From Annona cherimola (taxonomy: Eukaryota > Streptophyta > Magnoliopsida > Magnoliales > Annonaceae): 64,000 nucleotides of DNA. Of the stretch, positions 33,991 to 45,744 are shown piece by piece. Under the pieces are notes generated by a model. That model searched no databases and was not told the DNA's origin. It was given only the letters and a program-made list of their open reading frames with translations. Location: positions 74,480,224-74,544,223 of the forward strand of contig CM059971.1 of assembly GCA_030490835.1 (NCBI GenBank). The letters run 5' to 3'. Each line of letters begins with the position of its first letter. The stretch's first letter is position 1. The position numbers and the translations under genes are program-made.

Positions 33991-34714
33991 AAATTCTAGT
34001 CATAGGCCACCATATGATCACATCAATGCAGCAATATCAACCATCCATTCAATCCAACGGCCAAAAATTCAACGATCAGAAAACCAAGCTGCCTAAGATA
34101 ATCCAAACCGTTCATCAACCAAGCTGTCCACGTTTTCTACCGTCCATCATTCCATCTGCTCTATCAAGGCCGTCCTTTAGATTCTCCAGGCTGTATTTAA
34201 ATCTGGCCATCCAAACTTTTTCCATCAATTAATCCAATCTTCATCAACGGCCAGGAATTTAACGCACACGTTTTTACCGCCTATGATATTATATTTTCTC
34301 AAGCAAAGCAAGCAGCAGAAATCAGCACCGACTAACGCAGCCCATCCAAAGTCCAGCCGTTCATCTGATACAAACCGTCCATTAATTCAGCCCCCCAATC
34401 TGCACTGTCAAAAATCACACATCCGTCCAATACAGATGTGCGGCCCAGCAGATCAGGGTCCTTGGAAAAATTTCACCTCCATTTAATCGCATCTGAAAAT
34501 CAACGGCCAGAAAATCTGGCGTGTGACGTCCTGAAATTTTCAAGCAACCATTTTAAATCTCAACCGTCCAGATATTAGTCTCCGTGCAACGTCCAAATCA
34601 AGCTGAAATTCCAGCCATCCATTCATGCTCAACTTAATACGCAATCCAGGCCCAGCGCAGACTTTAGCCGTAAATAGCCATTGCGCTAGGTACTTTATGC
34701 TCAAATTTCTGTGG

Positions 34715-34725
34715 CTATAAAAAGG
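34715..34725 (+). promoter_or_regulatory. TATA box in the family-B LTR
   Basis: CTATAAAAAGG followed at a short distance by transcript-like sequence. The foldback at 34783 now lies just downstream. Confidence 0.45.
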
Positions 34726-34782
34726 AAATTGTACGGGCAGAAAAAGAGTAGATTTTACCCGGCGAACTTTCGTGGGTGAACC

Positions 34783-35086
34783 AATGCATCCAGGTGCATT
34801 TCAACCACTTATTTTTATTTTTTAAAATTTTTTATATAATTATTAATTTAGGTTTATTTAATATACATATTTATTTTTACTATTTTTGGAGATTTTTAGA
34901 CTTTTATTTTTTATTTTTTAAAATCAGTGGCATAAATTACGAAAATGCCGCTCATTTTGAAAAATCAAAAATAAATATCTAAAAGTATCTAAAAATGGTA
35001 AAAAATTATAATATATGTTAAATACGCCTAGATTAACAGTTGTATAAAAAAAATTTCAAAAATAAATTTTCGCACTCGAGTGCACT
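34783..35086. mobile_element. Foldback family F, copy 5
   Basis: The arms pair around ~34930 (CAGTGGCATAAATTACG against GAAAATGCCGCTC). The inner block TTTTTACTATTTTTGGAGA and its complement AAAAATGGTAAAAAATTA are the family signature. The tips hold ATGCATCCAGGTGCAT (34784) and GCACTCGAGTGC (35073), each a small hairpin. Confidence 0.7.
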
Positions 35087-35425
35087 ATATCATGTCCCGA
35101 TAACTTTAGACACAACAGAAAATTAAAGAGAAAATTGAGAGAGAGTCGGGTGTGAAGAGGAGATAGAGAACACAGGGCAAAAGGCAAAGCGGCGAGTTAC
35201 ATTGAGCGGTTAATACACTATCGGGACTTCCTACTAATAAGTTTTTCTTTTCTTTTTTTCTTTTTATTTTTATTATCTTGTTTAAGATTAATTTGGTTTT
35301 TTATTTTATTTTGGACTTTAACATGCTTGGCTAAGCCCTCAATCTAGGGTTTAGAATGTGGAATGCATACAATGTAACACGGCGTGTGGTTTTGATTTTT
35401 TATGATGGATATTATTGTTAATTTA

Positions 35426-35698
35426 GGAAACGTTCGGTAATGGGTGGCGGGAAACGTGGGTGGGAAATAGTGGATGCACGGATTTTAAGGCACCTCATTA
35501 ATCAACTAATCATCATATTTTTTCATTTTTATTCCTATATTTCAATCATTTTTTTTCATCAATTACCTTCCAACAAACCTATTTATTCCAACTTTACCCA
35601 TATCATTTCATATCAATCACACAATTTTCAAAATATTTCATTTTCTACTCCCACTAAATACCACATTTTTCACAACTTTCACTTTCCCAAACGTCCTC
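35426..35698. mobile_element. MITE family B, Tourist-like, with empty-site proof
   Basis: The 273-bp element has inverted ends GGAAACGTTCGG and CCCAAACGTCCTC and TTA on both sides (35423-35425 and 35699-35701). The related LTR at 57510-57527 has the uninterrupted target: its complement reads ATTAATTTAATATCTTATG where this copy has GTTAATTTA, the element, then TTAATATCTTGTG. This confirms the insertion and its 3-bp duplication. Confidence 0.85.
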
Positions 35699-36359
35699 TT
35701 AATATCTTGTGATTTAATATTTGCCAAGTATTTGAGCTCTTACTTTGGCAATGATTTTATATATATTGGGTGATGGAACCAAGATGTGTAAATTTAATAT
35801 ACGGCAATCAAGATATTAAATCTAGGAATCTAAGACCACAAGAATAGGTATAATGACCTTGAGGAATCCATGAATGACCACAAAACTTAATAAATCTTAA
35901 TTGACTTAATCTCATGAGAATAGGTGGTTAAGAATAAATTAGGGTTATGCCTTCTAGGTTTCGAGAGAATATGCAAGAATAATTTAGAGTTTGTTTTCCT
36001 TAAACAAATAATATCAAGATTAAATAAATCATATCACGTACCCGTTGCAAAAGACATATGTGAAACCCTAGATCTTAGGTAATCCCATCCTTGCTTTCTA
36101 ATATTCGATTCTAAATTTTATTTTATTTTTTATTTTTATATTCCATTTTATTCACTTTATTCTCTTGATATTTGATAAGAAAGCATTTAAAATAAAATTT
36201 CGAGTCTTGAATTCCTTATGGATCAATATTTTATATGCTATAATCTACAACCAACGTAATTGCGGTGAAGTTGCAAACAGTATTAGACAACTGTATCGTT
36301 GATCTTACTATTGCCATGCCACCAGATAGAGAGATGCAATCTCTCATTATGGAGAGGAG

Positions 36360-36688
36360 TGTTGTTGAAACTGCGAATTCGAATTCCATGTTTACTATGA
36401 ATTTTTCTGACGGCTGAGATTATGGAGGAAATGTGAAATGCCCTTCGTAAGCAGAGCAAAAGATGGGTAATGTTATGTGAGGGGGTTCACGTGTGAAGGC
36501 ACGTGAGTACAAGTAAGTGGATGGACGGGATGGACGACCACTTCTATAAAAGGAGGAGAATCGTATCATCCAGGGAGTTCGGTCTTGTATCTTGTATTCT
36601 TTCTATTTGAATCCATCAATAAAGGATAGCTTCTTCCTCACGAAGCCCAAATTGAGATTGCACCGCTCGTCTCTCTTTTATTTTACCA
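36360..36688 (+). mobile_element. Copia-like LTR
   Basis: TGTTGTTGAAAC to TTTATTTTACCA, 329 bp. CTATAAAAGGAGG at 36543-36555 and CAATAAAGGATAGC at ~36619 give promoter and polyadenylation signals. It is followed directly by a degenerate primer-binding site. The internal region ends or decays by ~37045. No 3' LTR was found. Confidence 0.65.
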
Positions 36689-36702
36689 TCGATATTAGAT
36701 CC
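36689..36702 (+). other. Degenerate primer-binding site
   Basis: TCGATATTAGATCC, which aligns to the TGGTATCAGAGCC site with a few substitutions, starts directly after the LTR's final CA. Confidence 0.5.
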
Positions 36703-37045
36703 ACCATGGCTGGATCATATCAGGTGTAATCAAATTTTCTCATTGTTGATGAAGATGATGATGTTGGCTGGTGCGAAGACGAAATCTGAAAAAGAGGTGT
36801 CGCCTGAGGAAATACTGTTCGTGGAAATTTTCTACTGATAGGCGTCGTCGATCTAATAGGTGTTGAAAATGGGGTGCTAATCTCAGAGGGTGACGAAATC
36901 TAGATTTGGCTTCGTGGGCGCCGGATCTTGATGGGAGGCGATGAACGATGGTTGTTGTTTTTTATTTTTTTATCCGGGAACGACAATTGTTGTTGATTGC
37001 TGCTAAAACAGATGAATGAGCTGTCAATGGCTTGCCTAGACGTCG
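36703..37045 (+). other. Short internal remnant after the copia-like LTR
   Basis: It starts CATGGCTGGATC, which would open a frame, but a stop follows within eight codons and all frames are broken. No gag or pol motif. The GC content is above the surroundings. Confidence 0.35.
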
Positions 37046-37049
37046 TTCG

Positions 37050-40000
37050 TGTAGCACCCGCAGTTTTTAATTGCATGTCTAAGCATGTATTTTATATAAA
37101 TAAAAAAATTTTGGGCCATGGAATTTATGAAATTAAATATAAATAATGGTCTAAAAATTATAACGTAAAGAAAGAGATAATTAATAAATAAATAATGATG
37201 AATTAAGGTGTTATTATTGAATAAAAAATACCAAAGTATATTAATTAATTGCAGCTCAATGATCCTATTTAAATAATTTAATTGGTCTAAACTTTTTAAA
37301 TTAACGAATGACTATGCTTTAATGATCCGAAATGCATACCATAAGTTTAAATTATAAAATTGCTAATTTTATGATTTATGAAATGTAAATATACACTATA
37401 TGAATATATATAAAAAAATAAATGAAAAAATATAGAGGGGTAGCCTCACTCGTGTATACGCAGACTACCGCAACAAAAAGAGGAAGAATCAAAAGGGGGT
37501 ATCAATTCTTCCAGGAACAAGCAGGGGAGAAAAAAAAAAGAAAGAGAAGAAGAAGGAGAGGAGAGGAGAGGAAGGGAGAAGAGAAGAAGAGGGAGGAGGG
37601 AAAGGAGGAGCCGGTCCATGCCTCTGTGTTGGCCACCCACGTTGCCGACACCGTCATCCCCTACACTATCAGTGACTGGAGGTACGGAAAAATGGGGTTT
37701 TTTGTGGGTTTTGGATTTTTTTACGTAAATCGTGTTAAAACCATGGGGGTTGTATTATATTTATGTAAACCTATTAGTATAGAAAGAGAAATTCTGAAAA
37801 AGAAAAGAGGATTTAGATTTAACAGTAGTGGGGGTATGCTAAGGTTTCAAATTTCCTTTTTAATTGTGTATTAAGCATGTAAATTATTAGGAATGCATAA
37901 ATCTTAGGTTTTATACATAGAATCATGTATTTATGAAAGAATTGGAACTCACATCAATTCTTAGAAAATGGACAGGTAGAGAAAACGTGAATTAGGCATA
38001 GGGATTTTGCTTTTATTATGCCTTGGATGATTTAGGGGTGATTTTTGGATTGATTTTATATTAAAATTTTATTACAAAAAGTGGAACTCAAAATCCATGT
38101 AATCTTGAACCGTTGGAGTGGGAATATTGGTTAGGTAAAGGAATTTCATGGAATTGTTATGAGAAGTAAGATGAGAGTTTGAAGCAAATTAATGATGGAA
38201 AATGCAACATGAATTTTGAAATAAAAATATGATAGTTATAAAAATTATGAATGTGGAAATGAGATTTTTGTGTAAATAATATAGAGAGTGCTTAAATGAG
38301 CATGACCAAAATAGGGCAATAGTGTAAGTAGCCCATAAACATGTGATGGTCATATAACTTGTTAAATTTTAGAACTCTATGTTCATTAGCAGTAATATTA
38401 TGTAGTTGAAAAATATTTAAAAAGTGATGGTTTAAATTAATGATATGAGTATGGATAATTGGAAAGAGTGTTTGATTTGATTTAACTTGTCGAACCATAT
38501 TATGTAAGAATGAAAAGAAGTAAAATCCTCAAAATTTAATACTTGCAACTGACTATATAGGTTGGCCAAAGTTTGATAATTACACGGGCAAAGCATTTGA
38601 CTAGATGTATGCTTTTAAACGACTTGTTTAATTCTGACTGCGCATTAGATAATTTAATTATTCTAATTAAATTGTATGGAAATAGAAATTAAGTGAAATG
38701 AAATCCCAAGTAAATCAACCGTAAGATATTGTGAGAAGATAGCTTCTAAAAATGTGTATAGGCACAAGGGTTTCACACTAAAATGAAGGAAATAATTTTT
38801 AATGGCCAAAGTAGGGTAATCCGAAAAATAGCTCTTGCATATGTGTTGTAGGTTGTAAATGCTAAATTGACTTGATGTGCAATAGATATGAGTATTTAAG
38901 TACATATGATGACCAAAACTAAAGGTACCGAAAGGATGAAAATTATGGGAGGTCAAGTATTTTAATGCTGAAATATAACTCAATTTAAAAAAACATGTTG
39001 GGTAAAGTGTTATTATAGTCTAAAATATCAAGATATTTAAGCCATTTTTCAAGGGGTGTTTGAGATTGAATGATTATGTTTTTAGGGAAAGTAGAAAATA
39101 GGTTGTAAAGGCTATATTAAGTTCAAATGACCTTTAGAATATGAAAATGTCATTTATATATCGAGTGAAAAGTCTATTATTCCATATATTTTAATTTAGG
39201 TATTAAATGCAAAGTTCATGCATATATGAGCTTATCTAAGCATATTTTTAATTCAAAATGATGAAAAAGGATTTAATAGCCTATAATATATTAAATTTCA
39301 TATATGATATAGCTTGAAATTCATAAATTTTATGTAAGATCTATAAGATTAAGATTAACTTAATTTTATGATGTCACTGAGTTGAATTTCACATATTAAT
39401 GTCTTAAATGAGAATAAGATGTTTGCCCAAGTTTAGGAAGATTTTTTTATGTGTGTAAGTCATTTAAAAGGACTTACCCAAGATTTCAATGAAATAGAAA
39501 GAAATAAGATACATTTGAGTTAAAATAATATTGTTAGTTAATATGTCAAATGATCTTAGTTGTTTTTAAAAAGTTAAATTGAATTAAATGATTGAGATTT
39601 TAAAGAAAAATGTAAGTAAGAGGGAACTCAATGAATGTGCCCATGTGGGTATCCTTATCACGTGTAAATGAGATCTAAGTTATCGTAGATAAATTTACTA
39701 TTTCAAAATGTAAGTTTTTATGGCAACAAAATGAAAATGGAATATACTAAGTTTCAAGTATAGATACAATAATTAAATGCAATAAACATTAATCGTGTAA
39801 GCCATGTTAAGAATATTTCATTTACAGAATGATTAAAAGACTAAAATAACCTATATAGTCTATGAGTTTTCAAATAGTCTATGTTTAAAAAAAAAATTTG
39901 AGATTAACTCTATATTTGAAAGTCTAAAGTGGGCATAGGAGGTTTGTTTAAGTGTAGGATAAATTATATTTAGATAAGATTCTCAAGCAAAGAAATACTT

Positions 40001-41200
40001 GAATTTCTTATTAAAGGCAAATAAAAAATAGGCAAGTAGGAAATAAGTAGGCATAGATTGACATATTTGATGAGGGGACTGATATACTTCGATATTATTT
40101 CTTATTGATTATGTTAGGAAAGGGGTAAAGAAAAGATAGAAGAAAGCTAAAGGAAAAAATATAAGAAAGTCTTTCAAATTGTTGTTTTAAAAGAATTTTA
40201 TGGTAAGAGAATCTATTTATTTTCATTTTATGAAATGATATTTGCCCACGGATCATTAAGCTATTTTTCTTTTATGTGTTTGAATTGCGCACTTTAAAGT
40301 GATAATTTCTAATTTGTTTTATGATGGTATGCATATTACCTCACGATAATCATGATTCATGGTACGCCTATATACATTAAGTACCCTGTGGGGTAAGACA
40401 GGGGGTGATGTTTCTGAGGAAACTGAGCTCAGTCACCTGATCTTGAGTCTTAAGGGTGGTGCTAGAGGCATTTCAAATACCCTCTGAAGTTAAACATGAT
40501 GTATATGATTCATGCACTGCATTTTTAAGTATGTAAGATCATAAAAGTTAATATAAATGGATGATCATTTGGTACGTGTCATCTGCCGAACGACGAATAA
40601 GTCATGATGCATATATGAACTCATTTCATTTTGATTAATGAATAAAAAGAATTTAAGAATTTTATGCTTCCTAGTGCAATGAGTTTTGGAAATTTTGTAT
40701 ACTTTTAAGTGCTTACTTACTGAGTATTTTATACTCATTGCACTAGGAAGTTGTAAAATTTTTGATGAAAAGTTTTTTTATGTAAAAGTTGTCAAATTAG
40801 TAGAAAATGATGTGATATTGTAGGGGTAATGATGAAGAGTAAAGAGAATAAATTTAAAATAAATAGGTTAGTTGTATTGCTAGTTGTGTAGAAATAATTA
40901 AAAATAGGGTTGTTGTATAGAAAGGTGTATAAAAAATAATTAAAAAAAGAGTAGTTATAGAGAGTGAAAAGTTTTAGATTGAAAATTTTTAATTTGACAA
41001 CTTTTTCAAATTGCTAAACACACCCATTGTTTTCAACTAACAAGTGAATACAGATGATGTAGACTTAATAGAGAAGAGCCTTCACTGTTAGCTAAGTAGT
41101 GAATGTATGATTTTTAATGGTTTTGGTGTATTTGGAGCCTTGAATATAATTATTATAGTTATAAATATTACATTTTAATATTTTATATTGATTTTACTAT
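37050..41200 (+). mobile_element. Long gypsy-like LTR remnant
   Basis: It starts TGTAGCACCCGCAG, a common start of long plant gypsy LTRs. A purine-rich leader (about 37530-37610, GA-rich) and late text with CTTACTTACTGAGTATTTTA at ~40715 fit the layout of such LTRs. MITE family A is inserted near 40745. The right end and target duplication were not found. The 150-codon Lys/Glu/Arg-rich frame at 37422-37874 is a product of the purine-rich leader and not a gene. Confidence 0.45.
40745..41025 (+). mobile_element. MITE family A copy
   Basis: The interior is close to consensus (GATGTGATATTGTAGGGG, GTTATAGAGAGTGAAAAG) and the right end is AAATTGCTAAACACACCC. The left terminal ~12 bp are missing or altered. 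Confidence 0.6.
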
Positions 41201-42340
41201 TAAGCACATATTGGAAAGGAGTCAAGGGCTTGAATAAGACTGGAAAAATTAGAGGTATAATCCGATTAGGTTATTTAGGTCAGAGGTCAACTTTAACTGA
41301 ATTAAACAACTTCAATCCTGTTTCATTTGTATTCTATTTATAAAAACTTCAAACAATCTAAGCTTAAGCTTAACTAATGACATCACATCCACTGTGTGAG
41401 GGGTTCTCTCTTCAAAGCCCGGTAGGAGTATCGTTCCCTTCTAATGCAAAGTTTGCAATGTAAATATAAAAAATTCAAGCCTTACCTTAATCCATATAGT
41501 CTACAAATTTCGTTGTAGGTTAATAATGAGCTTGTAAAACGGGTGTTGATGGGTTGAACAATAACAAATCAAATGATAAACACTTGAAATATAATTGTAC
41601 ATAATTGACAAAGGCTTCTAATAGTAATTATCTAATTAAGATTAAAATATCTACTTATATATTTTTATTAAAATAGTAATTATATTATTAATAGATATGA
41701 AAAATTATAAAAGAAATATTAAAAATAATAACTATGAATTATAAATAAATTTTGTAGGTTGATGAGTTAAATGAGTTGAATTACTAGATTAGTGGATTGG
41801 ACAGGCTTAACTCTTGGCCAACTCATTGGCAGGTTGAAAATTACTCTTTAATATGCTAAAAACCAGGTTACGTTGACCAAGTTGTTCGGATTCGTTACCC
41901 TCATGAGAAATAGGAAAAGAATTTAATGTCGTATATTAAGAATAAAAAAAATTGTATTGAAAATGTAAAAAAGTTTTATCAGAAATTGAAAAACATTGTT
42001 TGAAATGGGATATCAACGTGAACTTAGCTTTATCTGTTATATTTACCATCATTTATATTCATTTATATTTTCCTGGAAACTTTTTTATTTTTTTAATATT
42101 ATGATGTATGAACCTATCTAAAAATATATAAAATTAGCGAAATAAAATTATTTAATATTAAAGTTGTATTTTCAACATATAATTATCTTGAAAATCATTA
42201 GTATGCATGTAAATTATCGAAATACTTTCCCACTATATACGTGTCATGACATGTGTGCAATAATAATTAATTCATTAATAATAGTTAAGGAATAATAAAA
42301 CATGGCACGTACCTATTCTTATGTTACTATTAATAACCCC
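41040..42340. other. Intergenic, possible hAT-like fragment
   Basis: Between 41510 and 41890 there are several GGGTTGA/GGTTGA words and GACCAAGTTG, reminiscent of the remnant at 10080-10910. The part 42100-42230 resembles the end of the duplicated unit at 46790-46915. Confidence 0.3.
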
Positions 42341-42613
42341 TAAAATATTTCCTGAAATCAAGAAGCACAAAGCAACAGAGTGTGCTCACTCTCTTCCGAA
42401 ACGGAAGGAGAAAATCACTTTAAATAGGAGATCATTTCTCCTATAGGGGACTCCATTACCAGACGTCTACCCACTCTAGAATTCTCATCTCTTTGTTTAA
42501 TCTCTCTTAATACTCCGACTCCTTTGTTGAACTCTAGGGCTCGTCTCATGACACCTTTGCTTTATTTTGCCCCATCTGAAGACCCTTTGAAATTCACTCA
42601 TACCCTCTGGGAA
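42340..42613 (+). mobile_element. Older LTR, left part, interrupted
   Basis: AAATAGGAGATCATTTCTCC and the pyrimidine-rich text up to CTGGGAATCTTC parallel the LTR-like remnant at 25090-25467. The sequence resumes at 45632 after the nested solo LTR. Confidence 0.5.
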
Positions 42614-43479
42614 TCTTCTGTGGCGCCCTGAACCGAGGCGTCCATATAGTCTTCACTCCAAGATCTTATCGATTGGTAAATGTGACTCGGGATTGTTGTC
42701 CTGATCACACGGCGGGTTCTTAATTGGATCTCGTCCAAAAAAATTTTAATTTCTTTCTTTTTCTTTTCTTTCATCACATAAATATATGCTCATCATCATT
42801 CATAATGGACTTATCCATATCAGCATAAATCATCAACTTCTCATATTATTCATAACTTCATAATTTCATACAACCTATGTCCTTTTTCATCATATCCCAT
42901 TAGGGAATCTATTCATACAAAAATCTACTAACCTTTGTAGATTTCTCTTTTCCTTTAGCAACACATGACTTTCATCTCTTGGCTTACCTACACTTATCCG
43001 AGGTTGGGAAAAAAACATGAATCGAAACTCAATAAGCAAGCATTTTTTATTTTAAATGCATTCCTCTCCATTCGATAGAAGACACTTACCAAGTGATCAA
43101 CTATCAAATGCATAGAAATTTTTCATAAAAATAATTTCATAAACATTGGATGTGCAAATGCTTCCTTTCCATTCCTGACATAAACCTTCGTGTGCGGGTA
43201 CGCTAATCCAGGAAACATCTCACATAGCATGGTTCAATACGCCGACTTTCTCCAACTTGGCCTCATCAAGGGGAACCACTCTTCCTCTTGACGCCTACAT
43301 GCTCTCCTACATGTATGACTTTTGATTTCCCCGGCATTATATACCTCTTACACCATGTGTTATTCTCATGTAGAGAATTATTTGCATCATCCCTTTAAAA
43401 ATATCATTTCAAATCCATGTTGTCCTTTTCAATCTATGTATGAAAATGCGATGCATTCATTCACACATAACATTCCTTT

Positions 43480-43694
43480 GCCTCCACCTCTTGGAAGGAC
43501 ACCACCGGCACACAGCCCATACGACTCGACAATAGTGAAGGGGGACCCTCTGATCCGCTTTCTACCTCCACCAAAGCCTTTTTCTTGTGCCTCCACCTCT
43601 CGGGAGGACGCCGCCGGCACACAGCCCTTGCGACTTGGCAATGGTGAAGAGGGATCTCTGATCCTACTTCCTCCACCAAAGCCTCTTCATTATA
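43480..43694. repeat. Two-copy tandem duplication, ~109 bp, inside the LTR
   Basis: GCCTCCACCTCTTGGAAGGA at 43480 recurs as GCCTCCACCTCTCGGGAGGA at 43589. Both copies go on through GCCGGCACACAGCCC-like text and CTCCACCAAAGCC. Confidence 0.8.
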
Positions 43695-44793
43695 CATCAT
43701 GCATGTGCACATGTCCATGAACATCACATGATAACAATATGCCGGCATGACTTTTCACAAAAACTCATAAACATTCATCATTTCAAAACATTATAGGATT
43801 GGCCACCCTTAAACACATTTCATAAATACTTGAGAATAAAACATATTTTCAAAAGGATTTGCTTGCTTACCTTCTCAGTCCGTGTCCTCAACCTTCTCCT
43901 TTTCTTTTCCTATACAAGAAAATTGAATATTTTATCCATCTATTCCATATCTTAGATTGCTTTCCATGTATGCTTTATGATCACATATTATTTCATTTTT
44001 ATAGAGGTTATCCCTTTATAAATACTTGGTCATTACCTCCTTATATGGATTTTTATCCATAAATCCTTAAAAATTAAATCCATACATCCTTATAAAAAAT
44101 AAATCTCAATTTTTTCTAAAATCACGTTGTTCACTATTCATGATTACTATTCACGTTTACTGTAGTAGGTTACTGTTCACAGCAACGTAGGTTACTGTTT
44201 ATGAGTTCCAAAAATTGACATTTTTTCAAAAATAAAAAATACCATGACATAGCTTATGTTTATTATATCATGAAAAAATTCATGAATTTCAAATTCATCA
44301 TCATTAACTTAGCCAATTAAATCATTTTCTCCATATACTAAAATTCATCATAATTTCACTTAATCATAATCTTTAAATCCAAAAATCATGAGATTAATAT
44401 ATCTTCATTCCAACATCATAACTATCATAAACATTCATCCCAAATAATCATTTATCAATATTGGAGCATTATTTACACATATCATATGTTATCTTCCCAA
44501 ATGCTCTATTCTTGCACCAAATTTTTTATGTTTTGGCATAATTCCAATTAAGCATTATAACTATACTTATTTTCTCATGCTTAGGTATTATCTAAGCAAG
44601 GTTTTACCCTACTTAACATTCAAAAATAATTTAGGGAGAATCCCCTTACCTTAAGTGGAGAACTTCCCTCCTGCTCGACTCTTTCTCTCTCTTTCCTTCT
44701 CTTCTCTCTTCCTCAAGCTAAAACGTGTTGGGGGTGGGAAAATGCCCAAATTTGGAGCTGGGTGGTGTGCTTTGGTCGTTCACCCCATGTTCT

Positions 44794-44802
44794 CCTTTTA
44801 TA
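44794..44802 (-). promoter_or_regulatory. TATA box of the minus-strand solo LTR
   Basis: TATAAAAGG on the minus strand, about 830 bp into the LTR, upstream of a GA-rich leader. Confidence 0.55.
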
Positions 44803-45631
44803 GGGTGGCATTTTCACATATTTGCAATTTACCCCCTTGCTCAAGGTATTTAATTCTAAATATTTTTTTTCAAATCCCTTGCAATATTTTGAGCTTTGTA
44901 CATCCACCCTAATTAGCAGCTTATTTATGATTTTTTTATTTATTAAAATTAATTATTTTAGGATAATTAAATCTCAACTGTTGATTCTTAATAAGAATGA
45001 TTTTGGACCATTGAATTGTAGCCCAAAAGTCAAGCCTCCAACAGCCATTGCAGCTTTTCATTAATTATTTGATTTTTTTAAATAATTAAAATTAACCCCA
45101 AAGTCAAATATAATTAATGAAAAAGGTGGGCTGCCTTTTTTATCTCCAAATGACGTTTCATCTTGACCCTTAATTCATAATTTTCATCATATCTTAAACC
45201 ATTCATCATGTTCACCATAAATATTTGGTCATCCATAAAAAATTTCACTTTAATCCGACGTTCGGATTGCAATTTATGAATTTTTCTTCATTTTCTCTCA
45301 AAAATCCACTAAAAATCCGAAAATCATAAAAAAATCCAAAAGCAATCTCTGCTCTTCTTTTGTCATTTAGTGGGAAGCTTCCTTTTTCGTCTTTTATGAT
45401 TAAGTTAATCCAAAGTGATTAACTTACACTTCCCTTTAATCGCATGATCACTATTCACATTTTACTATTCATATTTACTATTCATCCGAATTAACATTCC
45501 ATAATTAGCTATTTAATCCTCCAATTTCACATATTTCCATACTCATGTATATATATTTTATTAATATATTACCTAGGGTTTGCAACTCTATAGTTTCATA
45601 TACGTGTCTAAGATCGGGGTTTCACATCTTC

Positions 45632-45741
45632 CCAAACTCTAATATCCACCCTTATTTATTAAGAACCTTCTCGGACCCTTTGTCAGAGCACTGCGCCCAT
45701 CTTGACCCTATGATAGGCTCTGTAAGATTCACATTCTTACA
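45632..45741 (+). mobile_element. Older LTR, right part
   Basis: AAGAACCTTCTCGGACCCTT and the ending GATTCACATTCTTACA match the late part of the remnant at 25370-25467. Together with 42340-42613 it makes one LTR into which the 3-kb solo LTR inserted. Confidence 0.5.
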
Positions 45742-45744
45742 AAA

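Larger units (their letters stand above)
33990..36290 (+). mobile_element. LTR of the pol-less Athila-like family (family B), with two insertions
   Basis: The right half matches the minus-strand LTR at 57160-57720: AACATGCTTGGCTAAGCCCT with CTAGGGTTTAGAATGT, AAAGGCAAAGCGGCGAGTT with TAATAAGTTTTTCTTTC, and TTAACCACCTATTCTCATGA (as complement). A TATA box (CTATAAAAAGG, 34715-34725) sits mid-way. The left part is rich in CAACGGCCA and CCGTCCAT words. A foldback (34783-35086) and a MITE (35426-35698) are inserted. No internal domain follows, so it is probably a solo LTR, but neither end nor the target duplication was fixed. Confidence 0.65.
42619..45626 (-). mobile_element. Solo LTR, 3.0 kb, duplication TCTTC
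   Basis: On its own (minus) strand it starts TGTGAAACCCCGATC and ends AGGGCGCCACA. TCTTC flanks it exactly at 42614-42618 and 45627-45631. A minus-strand TATA box (TATAAAAGG, 44794-44802) is followed by a GA-rich leader (about 44640-44720), as in long plant gypsy LTRs. There is an internal 109-bp tandem duplication (43480-43694). No coding domain. All open frames inside are incidental. Confidence 0.88.

Noticed and set aside
37422..37874. 150-codon frame, very rich in Lys, Glu and Arg
   Set aside because: It is produced by the purine-rich leader of an LTR; no domain and low complexity.
43322..43748. Overlapping frames of 132 and 95 codons on opposite strands
   Set aside because: Both read through a 109-bp tandem duplication in a solo LTR. 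The repetition and the mirror frames argue against a gene.
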